A stretch of 64,000 nucleotides of DNA from Rhizobium sp. N324 (GTDB taxonomy: Bacteria; Pseudomonadota; Alphaproteobacteria; Rhizobiales; Rhizobiaceae), in assembly GCF_001664485.1 (NCBI RefSeq), contig NZ_CP013630.1, positions 623,001 through 687,000 of the forward strand, written 5' to 3'. Below are positions 9,194 through 18,055 of this stretch, piece by piece (position 1 is the stretch's first letter; each line of letters opens with the position of its first letter). The translations under genes and the position numbers were made by a program. The notes beneath the pieces were generated by a model. It ran no database searches, was not told where the DNA came from, and was given only the letters and a program-made list of their open reading frames with translations.

Positions 9194-9456
9194 CGATGCT
9201 CCTCCACGATTGTCGACAGAACAAAGGATGCAGCGTCTCCCATTCCTCCGCGGAGCCGCCGCCATAACAGGCATTCTAGCGGGATTTTCACGGCCAACAA
9301 TGGTGAATCGTCTGTTGCTGATGAGGCGAAATGTCAGCTGGTGTGGGAGGGATCGCGGGGGGCGTGTTCGATGGGAGAATTTCGAATAGTCGCAGATAGG
9401 TTGTATGCGTTCGCGCGTTACTGCCGCTGCCATGCTCGAAAAGCTAAGGGCTTGAC

Positions 9457-9585
9457 ATGGGTTTAGATCGAAAATTGATCCAGGCTGCTTTTCTCTGCGG
9501 GGCGCTGGTCATGCCAGCACTTATCCGTGCTGTCCAAATTTCCCGAGACAGCTCTCTGTATGGCAACGCGCAGCCACCCACCTAA
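9457..9585 (+). CDS. Possible 42-residue membrane peptide
   Basis: ATG at 9457 opens a 42-codon frame with a hydrophobic segment (LIQAAFLCGALVMPALI) that could be a signal anchor. CTTGACA at 9451-9457 overlaps the start, so it could as well be part of a promoter. There is no convincing ribosome-binding site and no homologue I recognise. It may be the 5' remnant of a longer gene. Confidence 0.2.
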   Translation: MGLDRKLIQAAFLCGALVMPALIRAVQISRDSSLYGNAQPPT

Positions 9586-9958
9586 CGAATGGCGTAGTAA
9601 AGCTGTGCCTCACTTTGTTCATCTGGTGTCGGCACACGAGTTTCAATCAATGGAAATCTCATGCCGCGTCGTCGCATTACTATGCCGCCAAGGGTTCCTT
9701 TTTCTTCGGAAGGGAAGGGCGTCCATTTATTCGAACAACTCAGCCAGGAAAGCCATGCAAAAAGTTTCAAAGCGAATTATCTCTACTGACTTTGGGCGGT
9801 TTCGCTGACTTGATTGCAAGTGAATATCCCCAACACGTCGAGATGATCGAAATAGTGCCAAAAGACAATCGTGATTTTTTGGGAGATTTGTCGTGAGCGC
9901 CAGACTTTTATTGGGGAGCCAGGAGTAAAGTGTTATCCCGCCTGGCGGGCTCAGGCGT

Positions 9959-10162
9959 TCATTCTAAGAACTTCAAAATCCCATCTTTGGAAAGCTCGAG
10001 CGGATAGGGATCCCAAAAGTCAATTTTCTCCTGCAGGAACAGAAGGGATTTATCGCAGCTGACGCGGAGGTCGTTAGCTGGGCGCAAGTGTCTCGAAAGA
10101 ACGTTCATGAAACACTCTGCACGGATTTCCCGCGCAATTCGCGTTCTGTTCTGCTTTTTCAT
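9959..10162 (-). CDS. Possible small protein downstream of tRNA-Thr
   Basis: A frame of 67 codons from ATG 10162 (or 49 from ATG 10108), ending SKDGILKFLE. The longer frame running back to 10636 is an artefact because it reads through the tRNA gene. Composition is plausible for a soluble protein (basic start, later acidic and aromatic residues), but no family is recognised and no strong ribosome-binding site is seen. It is directly downstream of the tRNA 3' end on the same strand, where integrase genes often lie, yet it shows no integrase motif. Confidence 0.3.
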   Translation of the reverse strand: MKKQNRTRIAREIRAECFMNVLSRHLRPANDLRVSCDKSLLFLQEKIDFWDPYPLELSKDGILKFLE

Positions 10163-10227
10163 GCTGAATTGCGCAGCGTATGAAAACGCAGGCGCTGCGG
10201 TATCGCTATGATGTTGCTGAAGAAAAC

Positions 10228-10302
10228 TGGTGCTGCCGAGTGGGATTGAACCACCGACCTCACCCTTACCAAGGGTGTGCTCTACCACTGAGCTACGGCA
10301 GC
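10228..10302 (-). tRNA. tRNA-Thr (anticodon GGU)
   Basis: The reverse complement folds as a complete cloverleaf: acceptor GCTGCCG pairing with CGGCAGC, D-arm TAGCTCAGTGGTAGAGCA, anticodon stem CACCC/GGGTG with loop TTGGTAA giving anticodon GGU, and T-arm GGTTCAATCC. CCA is encoded (10228-10230). It reads codon ACC, common in this GC-rich genome. The frame containing SSVVEHTLGKGEVGGSIPLG across it is the usual false translation of a tRNA. Confidence 0.97.
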
Positions 10303-10458
10303 AGGACCAGGACCCGTGCGAGCCGGGTGGCTCAAATCGCGGGAACGGGGCGGCTATTGCCACAGCTTGACGGCAAGCGCAAGCAACAAATTCCAACTTC
10401 GCGTGGATTGGGCCGCAAGGGCCTTTTGGATCGGCGCGAATTCGGCTAATCCTGTGGC

Positions 10459-10653
10459 ATGAACGACAAGACCGAAACCGGCCAGCAGAGCCGCAAGCAA
10501 GCGCTCGAGGCACAGGCGAAACTGCGCCGCGAACGCGCCGCCGAAAAACTTCGGGAAAATCTTTCAAGGCGTAAACAGCAGGTGCGCGCCCGCCGTTCGG
10601 GCCAGGCCGACGAAACAAGTGGACTGCCCGCCGCAAAAATGGACGAATCGTAA
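10459..10653 (+). CDS. Small basic coiled protein upstream of murA
   Basis: A 64-residue, highly charged protein (many Arg, Lys, Glu, Gln) with a long predicted helix from about residue 10 to 45 (QALEAQAKLRRERAAEKLRE). It has no cysteines, signal or membrane segment. It precedes murA by about 107 bases in the same direction. A gene like this next to murA is, to my recollection, common in rhizobia, where it is annotated only as conserved hypothetical. The ribosome-binding site is weak (TGTGGC). Function unknown. Confidence 0.65.
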   Translation: MNDKTETGQQSRKQALEAQAKLRRERAAEKLRENLSRRKQQVRARRSGQADETSGLPAAKMDES

Positions 10654-10759
10654 TGTTCCGTCCGTCGCGAATTGAAGCGTCTCGAAAAATCCCCTAAACA
10701 CCCCACTCCTATTCCAAGGCAGTATTTTCAGGAAAGGCGGGCGCGGCCCGTAAGCGCAC

Positions 10760-12052
10760 ATGGATCGTATCAGAATCGTCGGCGGTAATGAGCTGAATGG
10801 CATCATTCCGATTTCCGGCGCCAAGAATGCCGCATTGCCGCTGATGATCGCCTCGCTTCTGACCAGCGATACGCTGACGCTGGAAAATGTGCCGCATCTG
10901 GCCGATGTCGAACTGCTGATGCGCATCCTCGGCAATCACGGCGTCGATGTCGCCGTCAACGGCCGCCGCGAGCGCCAGGAAGATTCCTACGCCCGCACGA
11001 TCCATTTCACCTGCCGCACCATCGTCGATACCACCGCTTCCTATGAACTGGTCTCGAAGATGCGCGCCTCCTTCTGGGTCATCGGCCCGCTCCTGGCGCG
11101 CGAGGGCCACTGCCGCGTGTCGCTGCCGGGCGGCTGCGCCATCGGCACGCGTCCCGTCGATCTCTTCATCGAAGGCTTGACGGCGCTCGGCGCCACCATG
11201 GAGATCGACGCCGGTTACATCAACGCCAAGGCGCCGAATGGTGGCCTGATCGGCGCGCGCTACACCTTCCCGAAAGTCTCCGTCGGCGCCACCCACGTGC
11301 TGATGATGGCGGCAACGCTTGCCCGCGGCACGACCGTCATCGGCAACGCCGCCCGCGAGCCCGAGGTCGTCGATCTCGCCAACTGCCTGAACGCCATGGG
11401 CGCCAAGATCTCGGGCGCCGGCACGGCGACCATCACCATCGAAGGCGTCACTTCGCTCTCCGGCGCCCGCCACCGCGTGCTGCCGGATCGCATCGAGACG
11501 GGCACCTATGCCATGGCCGTCGCCATGGCCGGCGGTGATGTCGTGCTCGAAAATACCGATATGGCGCTGCTCGACACCGCATTGGAAACGCTGCGCCGCG
11601 CCGGCGCCGACATCTCGTCGACCAACAACGGCATGCGCGTCAGGCGCAATGGCGCCGGCATCAAGCCGGTCGATATCGTCACCGATCCCTTCCCGGGCTT
11701 CCCCACCGACCTGCAGGCGCAGTTCATGGCGCTGATGACCCGATCCTCCGGCATCTCGCATGTCACCGAGACCATCTTCGAAAACCGCTTCATGCATGTG
11801 CAGGAGCTGGCCCGCCTCGGCGCCAGGATCACGCTCTCCGGCCAGACGGCGAAGATCGAGGGTGTCCCGCGCCTGCGCGGCGCGCCCGTCATGGCGACCG
11901 ATCTGCGCGCTTCCGTCTCGCTCGTCATCGCCGGCCTTGCCGCCGAAGGCGAAACCACGGTCTCCCGCGTCTATCACCTCGACCGCGGTTTCGAGCGGCT
12001 CGAGGAAAAGCTGACCCGCTGCGGCGCCGTCGTCGAGCGCATCAGCGAGTAA
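10760..12052 (+). CDS. murA: UDP-N-acetylglucosamine 1-carboxyvinyltransferase
   Basis: Transfers enolpyruvate from phosphoenolpyruvate to UDP-GlcNAc, the first committed step of peptidoglycan synthesis, in the cytoplasm. The 430-residue length is standard. The start [14 protein letters not shown] and the [10 protein letters not shown] loop are characteristic; the mobile loop with the catalytic cysteine, [13 protein letters not shown], lies at about residue 126, and its cysteine makes the enzyme a fosfomycin-sensitive type. It leads a block continued by the DUF2948 gene and hisD, an order conserved across Rhizobiales. Confidence 0.98.
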   Translation: MDRIRIVGGNELNGIIPISGAKNAALPLMIASLLTSDTLTLENVPHLADVELLMRILGNHGVDVAVNGRRERQEDSYARTIHFTCRTIVDTTASYELVSKMRASFWVIGPLLAREGHCRVSLPGGCAIGTRPVDLFIEGLTALGATMEIDAGYINAKAPNGGLIGARYTFPKVSVGATHVLMMAATLARGTTVIGNAAREPEVVDLANCLNAMGAKISGAGTATITIEGVTSLSGARHRVLPDRIETGTYAMAVAMAGGDVVLENTDMALLDTALETLRRAGADISSTNNGMRVRRNGAGIKPVDIVTDPFPGFPTDLQAQFMALMTRSSGISHVTETIFENRFMHVQELARLGARITLSGQTAKIEGVPRLRGAPVMATDLRASVSLVIAGLAAEGETTVSRVYHLDRGFERLEEKLTRCGAVVERISE

Positions 12053-12146
12053 GCAGCGCTCATCCCGGTTGCGTAATTGCCCGCAGCATCTTATTTCCCT
12101 TGTCAACGCATCGCCATTCCGGCGGTGCCTGCCGGGGTAAGACTGA

Positions 12147-12578
12147 ATGACCGATCTGAAGCTTGTTGCGCTCGATGACGAGGACCTCGCGGTCATTTCC
12201 GCGCATATGCAGGACAGCGTCTTCAAGGTCGGTGATATCGACTGGTCGCCGCGCGACGCGCAGTTCGCCCTTGCCGTCAATCGGTTCGTCTGGGAAGGTG
12301 CCGAGCGCAAGCGCCGGGGTTTCGAGCGCCGCCGCGCCGCCCTGGTGTTCAAGCGGGTGCTGGCCGTGCGCTCGCTCGGCATCGACCGGGGCAAACGGGA
12401 CGAGGTGCTGTCGCTGCTGGCGCTGCGTTTCGAGCGGAAGGGCGAGGGGCCGGAAGGCACGATCGAGCTGTCGCTGTCCGGCACCGCCTCGATTGCGCTC
12501 GATGTCGAATGCATCGAGGTGCAGCTCGCCGATATCGGGGGTGCCTGGGAGGCTTCGTCAAAGCCTCGTCACCGCTAA
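12147..12578 (+). CDS. DUF2948 family protein
   Basis: A 143-residue cytoplasmic protein beginning MTDLKLVALDDEDLAVISAHMQD, the hallmark start of the alphaproteobacterial DUF2948 family, followed by VGDIDWSPRDAQFALAVNRFVWE and a C-terminal IALDVECIEVQLADIGG. It lies between murA (94 bases upstream) and hisD, as in many Rhizobiales. No catalytic motif stands out and its function is not known to me. Confidence 0.9.
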   Translation: MTDLKLVALDDEDLAVISAHMQDSVFKVGDIDWSPRDAQFALAVNRFVWEGAERKRRGFERRRAALVFKRVLAVRSLGIDRGKRDEVLSLLALRFERKGEGPEGTIELSLSGTASIALDVECIEVQLADIGGAWEASSKPRHR

Positions 12579-12634
12579 AGCATGTCGCCCGGAAGTGTGC
12601 TGCGGTTCCGGGATAACGACATGCATAAAACAAT
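12577..12634. repeat. Mosaic intergenic repeat, copy 1
   Basis: Starts at the DUF2948 stop codon with TAAAGCATGTCGC and contains TGTGCTGCGGTTCCGGGATAA-like sequence followed by ACGACATGCATAAAACA. CATGTCG near the start is inverted as CGACATG near the end, so the RNA can fold. Related copies are at 16222-16350 and, inverted, at 60304-60365. It fills most of the gap before hisD. Confidence 0.65.
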
Positions 12635-12693
12635 GAGTGTTTGACGCTTGACGTTTGAACATCGCAGTTTCGAGTTGAGAAGGAATATCGGCC

Positions 12694-13992
12694 TTGGCAA
12701 TCTGGCTGGATCAGGCATCGGAAGGTTTCGAGCAGCATTTCGCTGCCTTTCTGACGACGAAGCGTGAAGTCTCCGAGGATGTGAACGCCGTCGTTCGCGC
12801 CATCATCGATGATGTCAGGGCCCGCGGCGATGTGGCGCTTGCCGAATATTCGCGGAAGTTCGACGGTATCGATTTCGCCACCGTGCCGATGCGCGTCGCG
12901 CCTGAGGAGTTCGACGCGGCCGTCGAGGCAGTGCCTGCGGAAGTGCTGGGAGCGCTGAAGCTTGCAGCGCTGCGCATCGAATCCCATCATCGCCGGCAGC
13001 TGCCGAAGGACGATATCTACGAGGACGACCTCGGCGTCGGTCTCGGCTCGCGCTGGACGGCGATCGAGGCCGTCGGGCTCTATGTTCCGGGCGGCACCGC
13101 GAGCTATCCGAGCTCGGTGCTGATGAATGCCGTGCCGGCCAAGGTTGCCGGCGTCGATCGCATCGTCATCGCCGTTCCCGCCACCGGCGGTACCGTCAAT
13201 CCGGCGGTGCTTGCCGCCGCCAGGCTGGCCGGTGTCACCGAGGTTTATCGTGTCGGCGGCGCCCAGGCGATCGCCGCTCTTGCCTATGGCACCGAGACCA
13301 TCGCCCCGGTCGCCAAGATCACCGGCCCCGGCAACGCCTATGTCGCCGCCGCCAAGCGCCATGTCTTCGGCACCGTCGGGATCGATATGATCGCCGGCCC
13401 CTCCGAAGTGCTCGTCATTGCCGACAAGGACAACAATCCGGATTGGATCGCCGCCGACCTCCTGGCGCAGGCCGAGCACGATGTCAGCGCCCAGGCGATC
13501 CTGATCACCGATAGTGCCGAATTCGGCAAGGCGGTGGAGCAGGCGGTCGAACGCCAGCTGAAGACGCTGAACCGCGCCGAGACAGCCGCGGCGAGCTGGC
13601 GCGATTTCGGCGCGGTCATCCTGGTTGCCGATCTGCAGCAGGCCATACCGCTCGCCAACCGCATCGCCGCCGAACATCTCGAGCTTGCCGTCGCCGATCC
13701 GGACCGGCTGCTCGACGGCATCCGCAATGCCGGCGCCATCTTCATCGGCGCCCATACGCCCGAGGTGATCGGCGATTATGTCGGCGGCTCGAACCATGTG
13801 CTGCCGACGGCGCGGTCGGCTCGCTTCTCCTCCGGCCTTTCGGTGCTCGATTTCGTCAAGCGCACCTCGATCCTGCGGCTCGGACCGGGTGAGCTGCGCA
13901 CCCTCGGCCCGGCGGCGATCGCGCTGGCCGTCTCCGAAGGTCTCGATGCCCATGCGCGATCGGTTGCGATCCGCCTCAACCTCGAAAGGTGA
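12694..13992 (+). CDS. hisD: Histidinol dehydrogenase
   Basis: Catalyses the last two steps of histidine biosynthesis, L-histidinol to L-histidine with two NAD. The 432-residue protein has [18 protein letters not shown], the NAD-site region, [12 protein letters not shown], the [11 protein letters not shown] signature and [11 protein letters not shown] with zinc/catalytic Glu-His. The start is TTG, with AAGGA at about 10 bases upstream; no ATG lies near the expected N-terminus. It overlaps nothing upstream but is followed after 4 bases by the UPF0262 gene, so these two and the phosphatase gene form a tight operon. Other his genes are elsewhere. Confidence 0.97.
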   Translation: MAIWLDQASEGFEQHFAAFLTTKREVSEDVNAVVRAIIDDVRARGDVALAEYSRKFDGIDFATVPMRVAPEEFDAAVEAVPAEVLGALKLAALRIESHHRRQLPKDDIYEDDLGVGLGSRWTAIEAVGLYVPGGTASYPSSVLMNAVPAKVAGVDRIVIAVPATGGTVNPAVLAAARLAGVTEVYRVGGAQAIAALAYGTETIAPVAKITGPGNAYVAAAKRHVFGTVGIDMIAGPSEVLVIADKDNNPDWIAADLLAQAEHDVSAQAILITDSAEFGKAVEQAVERQLKTLNRAETAAASWRDFGAVILVADLQQAIPLANRIAAEHLELAVADPDRLLDGIRNAGAIFIGAHTPEVIGDYVGGSNHVLPTARSARFSSGLSVLDFVKRTSILRLGPGELRTLGPAAIALAVSEGLDAHARSVAIRLNLER

Positions 13993-13996
13993 GGGG

Positions 13997-14470
13997 ATGG
14001 TGGCGGGCGATTTCCGGCTTTGCGACGTCGTCCTCGACGATACGATCGGCCGTTCGACGCCCGATGTCGAGCATGAGCGCGCCGTCGCCATCTTCGATCT
14101 GATCGAGGAGAACAGCTTTGCGCCGATCGGCCATGCCGGCGGGCCTTACCGGCTGAACATCTCGCTGGTCGATTCCAAGCTGGTCTTCGCCATCACCACC
14201 GAGGAAGGCGGCAATGTCGCCACCCATATCCTGTCGCTCACCCCCTTCCGGCGGATCGTCAAGGACTACTTCATGATCTGCGAGAGCTATTATGAAGCGA
14301 TCCGTTCGGCGACGCCAAGCCGCATCGAGGCGATCGACATGGGCCGACGCGGTATCCACAATGAAGGTTCGCAGACGCTGAAGGACAGGCTGGCCGGCAA
14401 GATCGAGGTCGATTTCGACACCGCCAGGCGGCTGTTCACCCTGGTCTGCGTGCTCCACTGGCGCGGATGA
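13997..14470 (+). CDS. UPF0262 family protein
   Basis: 157 residues, the normal size for UPF0262, an alphaproteobacterial family. The start is ATG 13997, four bases after the hisD stop, with GTGAGGGG overlapping that stop; the long open frame back into hisD is a shadow. Typical segments are [54 protein letters not shown] and [12 protein letters not shown]. Its stop overlaps the next start (ATGA), suggesting translational coupling with the phosphatase. Function unknown. Confidence 0.95.
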   Translation: MVAGDFRLCDVVLDDTIGRSTPDVEHERAVAIFDLIEENSFAPIGHAGGPYRLNISLVDSKLVFAITTEEGGNVATHILSLTPFRRIVKDYFMICESYYEAIRSATPSRIEAIDMGRRGIHNEGSQTLKDRLAGKIEVDFDTARRLFTLVCVLHWRG

Positions 14471-14952
14471 CGGCAATGGATCGGCCCGTCGACATCGAGG
14501 AGGGAAAGAGGCCGGGCGCCATCCTCTTCATGTGCGGGATGAACGCCATCCGCTCGCCGATGGCCGAAGCCATCGCCCGTAGCATTCTGCCGTCCAATAT
14601 CTATATAAGGTCCGCCGGCGTTCGCGCCGGCGAGCGCGATCCCTTCGTCGATGTCGTGCTCGAGGAGATCGGGCTTTCCCTCGGGCGCCGCCTGCCGCAA
14701 ACCCTTGATGAGCTCGAGGACGATTATTTTGATCTGATCATCACGCTGTCGCCGCCGGCCCATCACGCGGCCCTCGAGCTGACCCGCTCGAATGCGATCG
14801 ACGTCGTCTATTGGCCGACCATGGATCCGACCGTCGTCAGCGGCACGCGCGAGCAGATTCTGGAGAGCTACCGTGAGGTCCGCGATCACCTGGCCGGCCT
14901 CATCGAAAGCCGGCTGCTCAAACGAAATGGCATTGCCGCGCAATCGGCATGA
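14467..14952 (+). CDS. Low-molecular-weight protein-tyrosine phosphatase / ArsC-type protein
   Basis: A 161-residue protein with the P-loop CGMNAIRS (Cys23, Arg29; C-x5-R-S) of low-molecular-weight tyrosine phosphatases and thioredoxin-type arsenate reductases, and a late acidic YWPTMDP segment at the general-acid position. The extra two cysteines needed by arsenate reductases are not evident, so phosphatase activity is more likely. It overlaps the UPF0262 stop by four bases and sits between hisD and infA, a conserved rhizobial order that says little about substrate. It acts in the cytoplasm. Confidence 0.88.
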   Translation: MTAMDRPVDIEEGKRPGAILFMCGMNAIRSPMAEAIARSILPSNIYIRSAGVRAGERDPFVDVVLEEIGLSLGRRLPQTLDELEDDYFDLIITLSPPAHHAALELTRSNAIDVVYWPTMDPTVVSGTREQILESYREVRDHLAGLIESRLLKRNGIAAQSA

Positions 14953-14973
14953 AAACAAATAAAGGAAAGCCTG

Positions 14974-15002
14974 ATCAACAAGGTTCACAAACCTTCGTTG
15001 AT
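14974..15002 (+). terminator. Strong hairpin between phosphatase gene and infA
   Basis: ATCAACAAGGTT (14974-14985) pairs with AACCTTCGTTGAT (14990-15002) around a CACA loop, with one bulged C. It lies 22 bases after the phosphatase stop and 73 before infA. It is followed by a mixed TGTGTAGTTTCC rather than a clean U tract, so it may be a weak terminator of the hisD operon or a stem in the infA leader. Confidence 0.55.
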
Positions 15003-15075
15003 TGTGTAGTTTCCGCCCAAATTTTAAGGGCGCGCGCTGCGCTGCCTCTTCAACCCACAGGAAGAAAACACTTAT

Positions 15076-15294
15076 ATGCCGAAAGAAGAAGTCCTCGAAT
15101 TCCCGGGTATCGTTACCGAACTTCTGCCGAATGCGACGTTCCGCGTGAAGCTCGAAAACGAACACGAGATCATCGCCCATACCGCCGGCCGCATGCGCAA
15201 GAACCGCATCCGCGTTCTCGCCGGCGACAAGGTGCTTGTGGAAATGACGCCCTACGATCTGACCAAGGGCCGCATCACCTACCGTTTCAAGTAA
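15076..15294 (+). CDS. infA: Translation initiation factor IF-1
   Basis: 72 residues forming a single S1/OB fold, the exact family length. [39 protein letters not shown] and the C-terminal [10 protein letters not shown] are near-invariant. It binds the 30S A site during initiation. AGGAAG precedes the ATG. It is followed 55 bases later by maf; infA-maf-yacG is a conserved rhizobial order. Confidence 0.99.
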   Translation: MPKEEVLEFPGIVTELLPNATFRVKLENEHEIIAHTAGRMRKNRIRVLAGDKVLVEMTPYDLTKGRITYRFK

Positions 15295-15349
15295 GCTTGC
15301 CCAAGATCCTGCAAGGGGTTTTCTCCCGTCTGCCGATGGTCGAGGTTCC

Positions 15350-15970
15350 ATGGCGCTGAAATACAAGCTCATTCTGGCCTCGGGCTCGCCCCGCCGTGTC
15401 GACCTGCTCAACCAGGCGGGCATCGAACCGTCGCGGCTGATGCCGATGGATATCGACGAGACGCCGAAGAAGTCGGAGCATCCGCGTTCGCTGGCGCGCC
15501 GGCTTTCGGCCGAGAAGGCGGAAGCGGCCCTTGCCGCCATCAAGAGCGATATCACCTGGAAGGGCAGCTATATTCTCTCGGCCGATACGGTGGTCGCCGT
15601 CGGCCGGCGCATTCTCGGCAAGGCCGAGTTCGCCGACGAGGCGTTGAGCTCGCTGCATCTTTTGTCCGGACGCAACCATCTCGTCTATACCGGCGTTTGC
15701 CTGGTGACGCCGGATCGCAAGATCCGCCAGAAGATCGTCGAGACCAAGGTGCGCTTCAAGCGCCTCTCCGGTTTCGAGATCGAAAACTACCTGGCCTCCG
15801 GCCAGTGGCGCGGCAAGGCGGGCGCCTATGGCATCCAGGGTCTTGCCGGCACCTTCGTGCAGAAGATGGTCGGCTCCTACACCAATGTCGTCGGCCTGCC
15901 GCTGTATGAAACCATTGTGCTTCTGACCGGCGAAGGCTTCGATGTGCATAGCCGGTGGCCGGAGGGCTGA
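15350..15970 (+). CDS. maf: Maf-like nucleotide pyrophosphatase
   Basis: A 206-residue Maf-family enzyme that hydrolyses nucleoside triphosphates (dTTP/UTP or modified nucleotides) to monophosphates and was first noted as a septum inhibitor. The ASGSPRR loop at residues 10-16, SADTVV around residue 82 and [16 protein letters not shown] are the conserved active-site segments. The ATG follows GAGGTTCC, a weak site. It lies between infA and yacG in one direction and is probably co-transcribed with yacG, 38 bases later. Confidence 0.95.
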   Translation: MALKYKLILASGSPRRVDLLNQAGIEPSRLMPMDIDETPKKSEHPRSLARRLSAEKAEAALAAIKSDITWKGSYILSADTVVAVGRRILGKAEFADEALSSLHLLSGRNHLVYTGVCLVTPDRKIRQKIVETKVRFKRLSGFEIENYLASGQWRGKAGAYGIQGLAGTFVQKMVGSYTNVVGLPLYETIVLLTGEGFDVHSRWPEG

Positions 15971-16008
15971 AGCCCGAAGGCCGATTCCTGAATTAGGACG
16001 GACCGATC

Positions 16009-16221
16009 ATGCCCGAAGACAACAAAGCCGCCGCCAAGGTCGAGCCGCTGCGTAAGGCGCGCCCTTGCCCTGAATGCGGCAAACCCTCACATCGCGAACA
16101 TTACCCCTTCTGCTCCAACCGCTGCCGCGAGGTCGATCTCTCCCGCTGGCTGACCGGCGCCTACGCGATTCCCGTTGCCGACGACGAGACGAAGGCCGAA
16201 TATCCGGATGAGGAAAACTAA
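16009..16221 (+). CDS. yacG: DNA gyrase inhibitor YacG
   Basis: A 70-residue zinc protein: CPECGK near residue 22 and [15 protein letters not shown] near residue 42 provide the four zinc cysteines (C-x2-C, C-x3-C) and the conserved RCR-DL-RWL signature. It is known to bind GyrB and inhibit DNA gyrase. AGGACGGACC lies just before the ATG. It ends the infA-maf-yacG group and is followed directly by a mosaic repeat. Confidence 0.96.
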   Translation: MPEDNKAAAKVEPLRKARPCPECGKPSHREHYPFCSNRCREVDLSRWLTGAYAIPVADDETKAEYPDEEN

Positions 16222-16350
16222 AGCGTGTCGCGCAAAACTGTGCAGCGGTTTTCCCAGTCAAAGCGCGAAGCGCTTTTGCCGTAACGACATGCGTAAAACA
16301 AAGAACTAAAGCGCAAGGAGCGAATCTGAAAGATCGCGACGCGCTTTAGA
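16222..16350. repeat. Mosaic intergenic repeat, copy 2
   Basis: Begins right after the yacG stop: AAAGCGTGTCGCGCAAAACT, then GCAGCGGTTTTCCCAG, AAAGCGCGAAGCGCTTTTGC (perfect short hairpin GCGC-GAA-GCGC), ACGACATGCGTAAAACAAAG and a closing AAAGATCGCGACGCGCTTTA. It is the longest copy; its middle part matches 47528-47562 and its outer parts match 12577-12634 and the inverse of 60264-60365. It accounts for most of the 300-base gap before tRNA-Phe. Confidence 0.7.
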
Positions 16351-16430
16351 GAAGTCGCCCAGCGAAGCTGTTATTTTTCCTCATGAATCCGCAAAACGCG
16401 CAAGGCCGTCAAAAAAGTGTCGTTTGACCG

Positions 16431-16459
16431 CTTGCCATGAGCGAACAAGATGCTATAAC
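16431..16459 (+). promoter_or_regulatory. Probable tRNA-Phe promoter
   Basis: CTTGCCA (16431-16437) resembles the rhizobial CTTGAC -35 element and is followed, after 16 bases, by TATAAC at 16454-16459. It lies about 70 bases before the mature tRNA 5' end. A TTGACC at 16424 has too long a spacer (24 bases) to serve. Confidence 0.5.
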
Positions 16460-16528
16460 CCCGCTCGCTTCCGGGGCGCACCAAGGCTCCGCGGTTCTTT
16501 TCCTAAAAAGATCCATCGGAAGCAGGTT

Positions 16529-16604
16529 GCCCAGGTAGCTCAGTTGGTAGAGCAGCGGATTGAAAATCCGCGTGTCACTGGTTCGATTCCGGTCCTGGGC
16601 ACCA
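16529..16604 (+). tRNA. tRNA-Phe (anticodon GAA)
   Basis: A full cloverleaf of 76 bases with encoded CCA: acceptor GCCCAGG pairing with CCTGGGC, D-arm AGCTCAGTTGGTAGAGCA, anticodon stem GCGGA/TCCGC with loop TTGAAAA giving GAA, variable GTGTC and T-arm GGTTCGATTCC. ORFs over it are artefacts. Confidence 0.98.
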
Positions 16605-16754
16605 TTAAGACAAGCCAATACTTTCAGAAAATATCGCGCATTCCCAATGCGTCCTATCCCCTTTCTGAGGCTCGTTGTGGGCCAGCTCGTAACACGGGGG
16701 CGGTGCAAGCGGTGACGTTGCCGGACTTTTGCGAATGGCCCGGCTCGTCGAGGC

Positions 16755-17834
16755 TTACGACAGCTTCCTGATGGCGCTGTAAATGATGTTGCGGTTGGCA
16801 CCGAACCAGACCGTGTTATCGACCGGGTTTTCCGTCGCGCTATTGGCAATATGCCGCATGTTGGCCTCGGAACGCTGGAGGAGCTCCCAGTTCATATAGG
16901 ATTCCATGTATCCGTCATCGGCCATTTCGTCGGAGAAGTTGGCAAATAGAAAGACGCCACCGGGCTTCAGCATTTCCATGGAAATCTGCGTCAGTCGGAT
17001 TGCGACCTTATCGGTGAGGTAATCGTACAGCCCTGCGGCGTAGATCAGATCGAAGGTGCCGATCTGGTGCTTTCGCGCCAGTAGACCGCGCACGGATCCG
17101 TTGATCGGCTCGACGGACGTTCCCTGGAATTGGCGTGAGATCGAGCCGATACTTTCGGGGTCCTGATCAAGGGCAACCCAGCGTTTGAGGCGGCCTTCCG
17201 CAAGTGCTTTGGATGCCTCCGCTTCGCGAAGGTGACCGGCGGCGATGGCGAGGATCTCCGTACCCGAACCCGTTCGCGCAGCGGTCTCATCAACGTAGCG
17301 GGTCAGGGTGTCGCGACGTTCCCTGACGGCGACCGGGCCGGGAGCGTTTATCGTGTATTCGAAGATATTCAGACCGTGCAGGGTGGACTTGGCCACTTCT
17401 TCGGCCACCGCCGGGTGCCCATAGATAAAGTCTATAAGACTGGCATCGCCGGAATAGCCGCGAGGTTTTTCAAACGACCAACGCGTGAACGGGCACTGCT
17501 GCAGAATCTTTGCCGAGGGATGGGCCTGAATAAGCGGGATGAGCTTCTGCCATACAGCCGCGCCGTATTTATGCCGGATGTCATGGAGCTGGCCAATCAA
17601 CCACCTGACTGCGTCCGGCAGGTCTTTGCCCGCGGCGAACCGCTGCATTGCAATGTTGATGACAATTGCAAACTCAGCCTCCGCAATTCTGAGGCGTTCT
17701 GTTTCATTGTCTTTGTTAGGTGAGGGGAACCTGTTGCTGACGGATTGCGGTGTAATCAAGCTTTGGCCATCGAGAGAAAAGAGGGGCTGCGCCACGGAAA
17801 CCTCATCGGTGAATAGAGATTTAAAACATTGCAT
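16755..17834 (-). CDS. SAM-dependent methyltransferase, PhcB-like architecture
   Basis: A 359-residue cytoplasmic protein in two parts. Residues about 45-165 form a helical region ending in CPFTRWSFEKPRGYSGDASL and IDFIYGH; the KPRGYSGDA signature recurs in proteins annotated as 3-hydroxypalmitic acid methyl ester (extracellular factor) biosynthesis. The second half is a Rossmann methyltransferase: ILAIAAGHLREAEASK as the SAM loop, WVALDQDPES as motif II, FDLIYAAGLYDYL and MLKPGGVFLFANFS as motifs IV-V. The link to a fatty-acid methyl ester signal is inference from this resemblance. It is transcribed away from the GGDEF-EAL gene at 18056; no sensor like PhcS/PhcR is adjacent. Confidence 0.75.
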   Translation of the reverse strand: MQCFKSLFTDEVSVAQPLFSLDGQSLITPQSVSNRFPSPNKDNETERLRIAEAEFAIVINIAMQRFAAGKDLPDAVRWLIGQLHDIRHKYGAAVWQKLIPLIQAHPSAKILQQCPFTRWSFEKPRGYSGDASLIDFIYGHPAVAEEVAKSTLHGLNIFEYTINAPGPVAVRERRDTLTRYVDETAARTGSGTEILAIAAGHLREAEASKALAEGRLKRWVALDQDPESIGSISRQFQGTSVEPINGSVRGLLARKHQIGTFDLIYAAGLYDYLTDKVAIRLTQISMEMLKPGGVFLFANFSDEMADDGYMESYMNWELLQRSEANMRHIANSATENPVDNTVWFGANRNIIYSAIRKLS

Positions 17835-18055
17835 AAAATCTTCAGCATTCTCATGAAGGTCAAGCGTTAAAGTTGGAGAAAGTGTCCCTGGTGCACGTCT
17901 TAGCTTTAGAAAATATTAGTGAACCCAAGAGATACTCCGCCCGCTTTGGCATCGTTCGAGCGTTATCGGTTGATGAGGGGTCTGCGTAGGGCTATCCAAC
18001 TTCAGCTAGCGGTTTGCGTCGGGCAACTGCTGCAAGGATGTTGGGTGGCAGGGGC

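Larger units (their letters stand above)
9194..10227. other. Poorly coding, lower-GC stretch between DUF982 gene and tRNA-Thr
   Basis: About 1 kb in which no frame shows the usual rhizobial third-position GC bias. Short stretches look protein-like in different frames: 9582-9674 on the minus strand (a 31-residue end MRRRGMRF...), the 3' part of a plus-strand frame ending at 9896 (FADLIASEYPQHVEMIEIVPK), and the two small ORFs listed separately. This is the appearance of decayed or recently acquired DNA, next to the 3' end of a tRNA gene. I found no copy of the tRNA 3' end that would mark an attachment site, and no transposase. Confidence 0.5.

Noticed and set aside
10228..10302. Possible attachment-site duplication of the tRNA-Thr 3' end
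   Set aside because: I looked for the GGTTCAATCCCACTCGGC segment elsewhere in 9.2-10.5 kb and found no second copy.
9959..10636. 225-codon minus-strand ORF
   Set aside because: It reads straight through tRNA-Thr and the intergenic DNA beyond; only the part after the tRNA could be a gene and is listed at low confidence.
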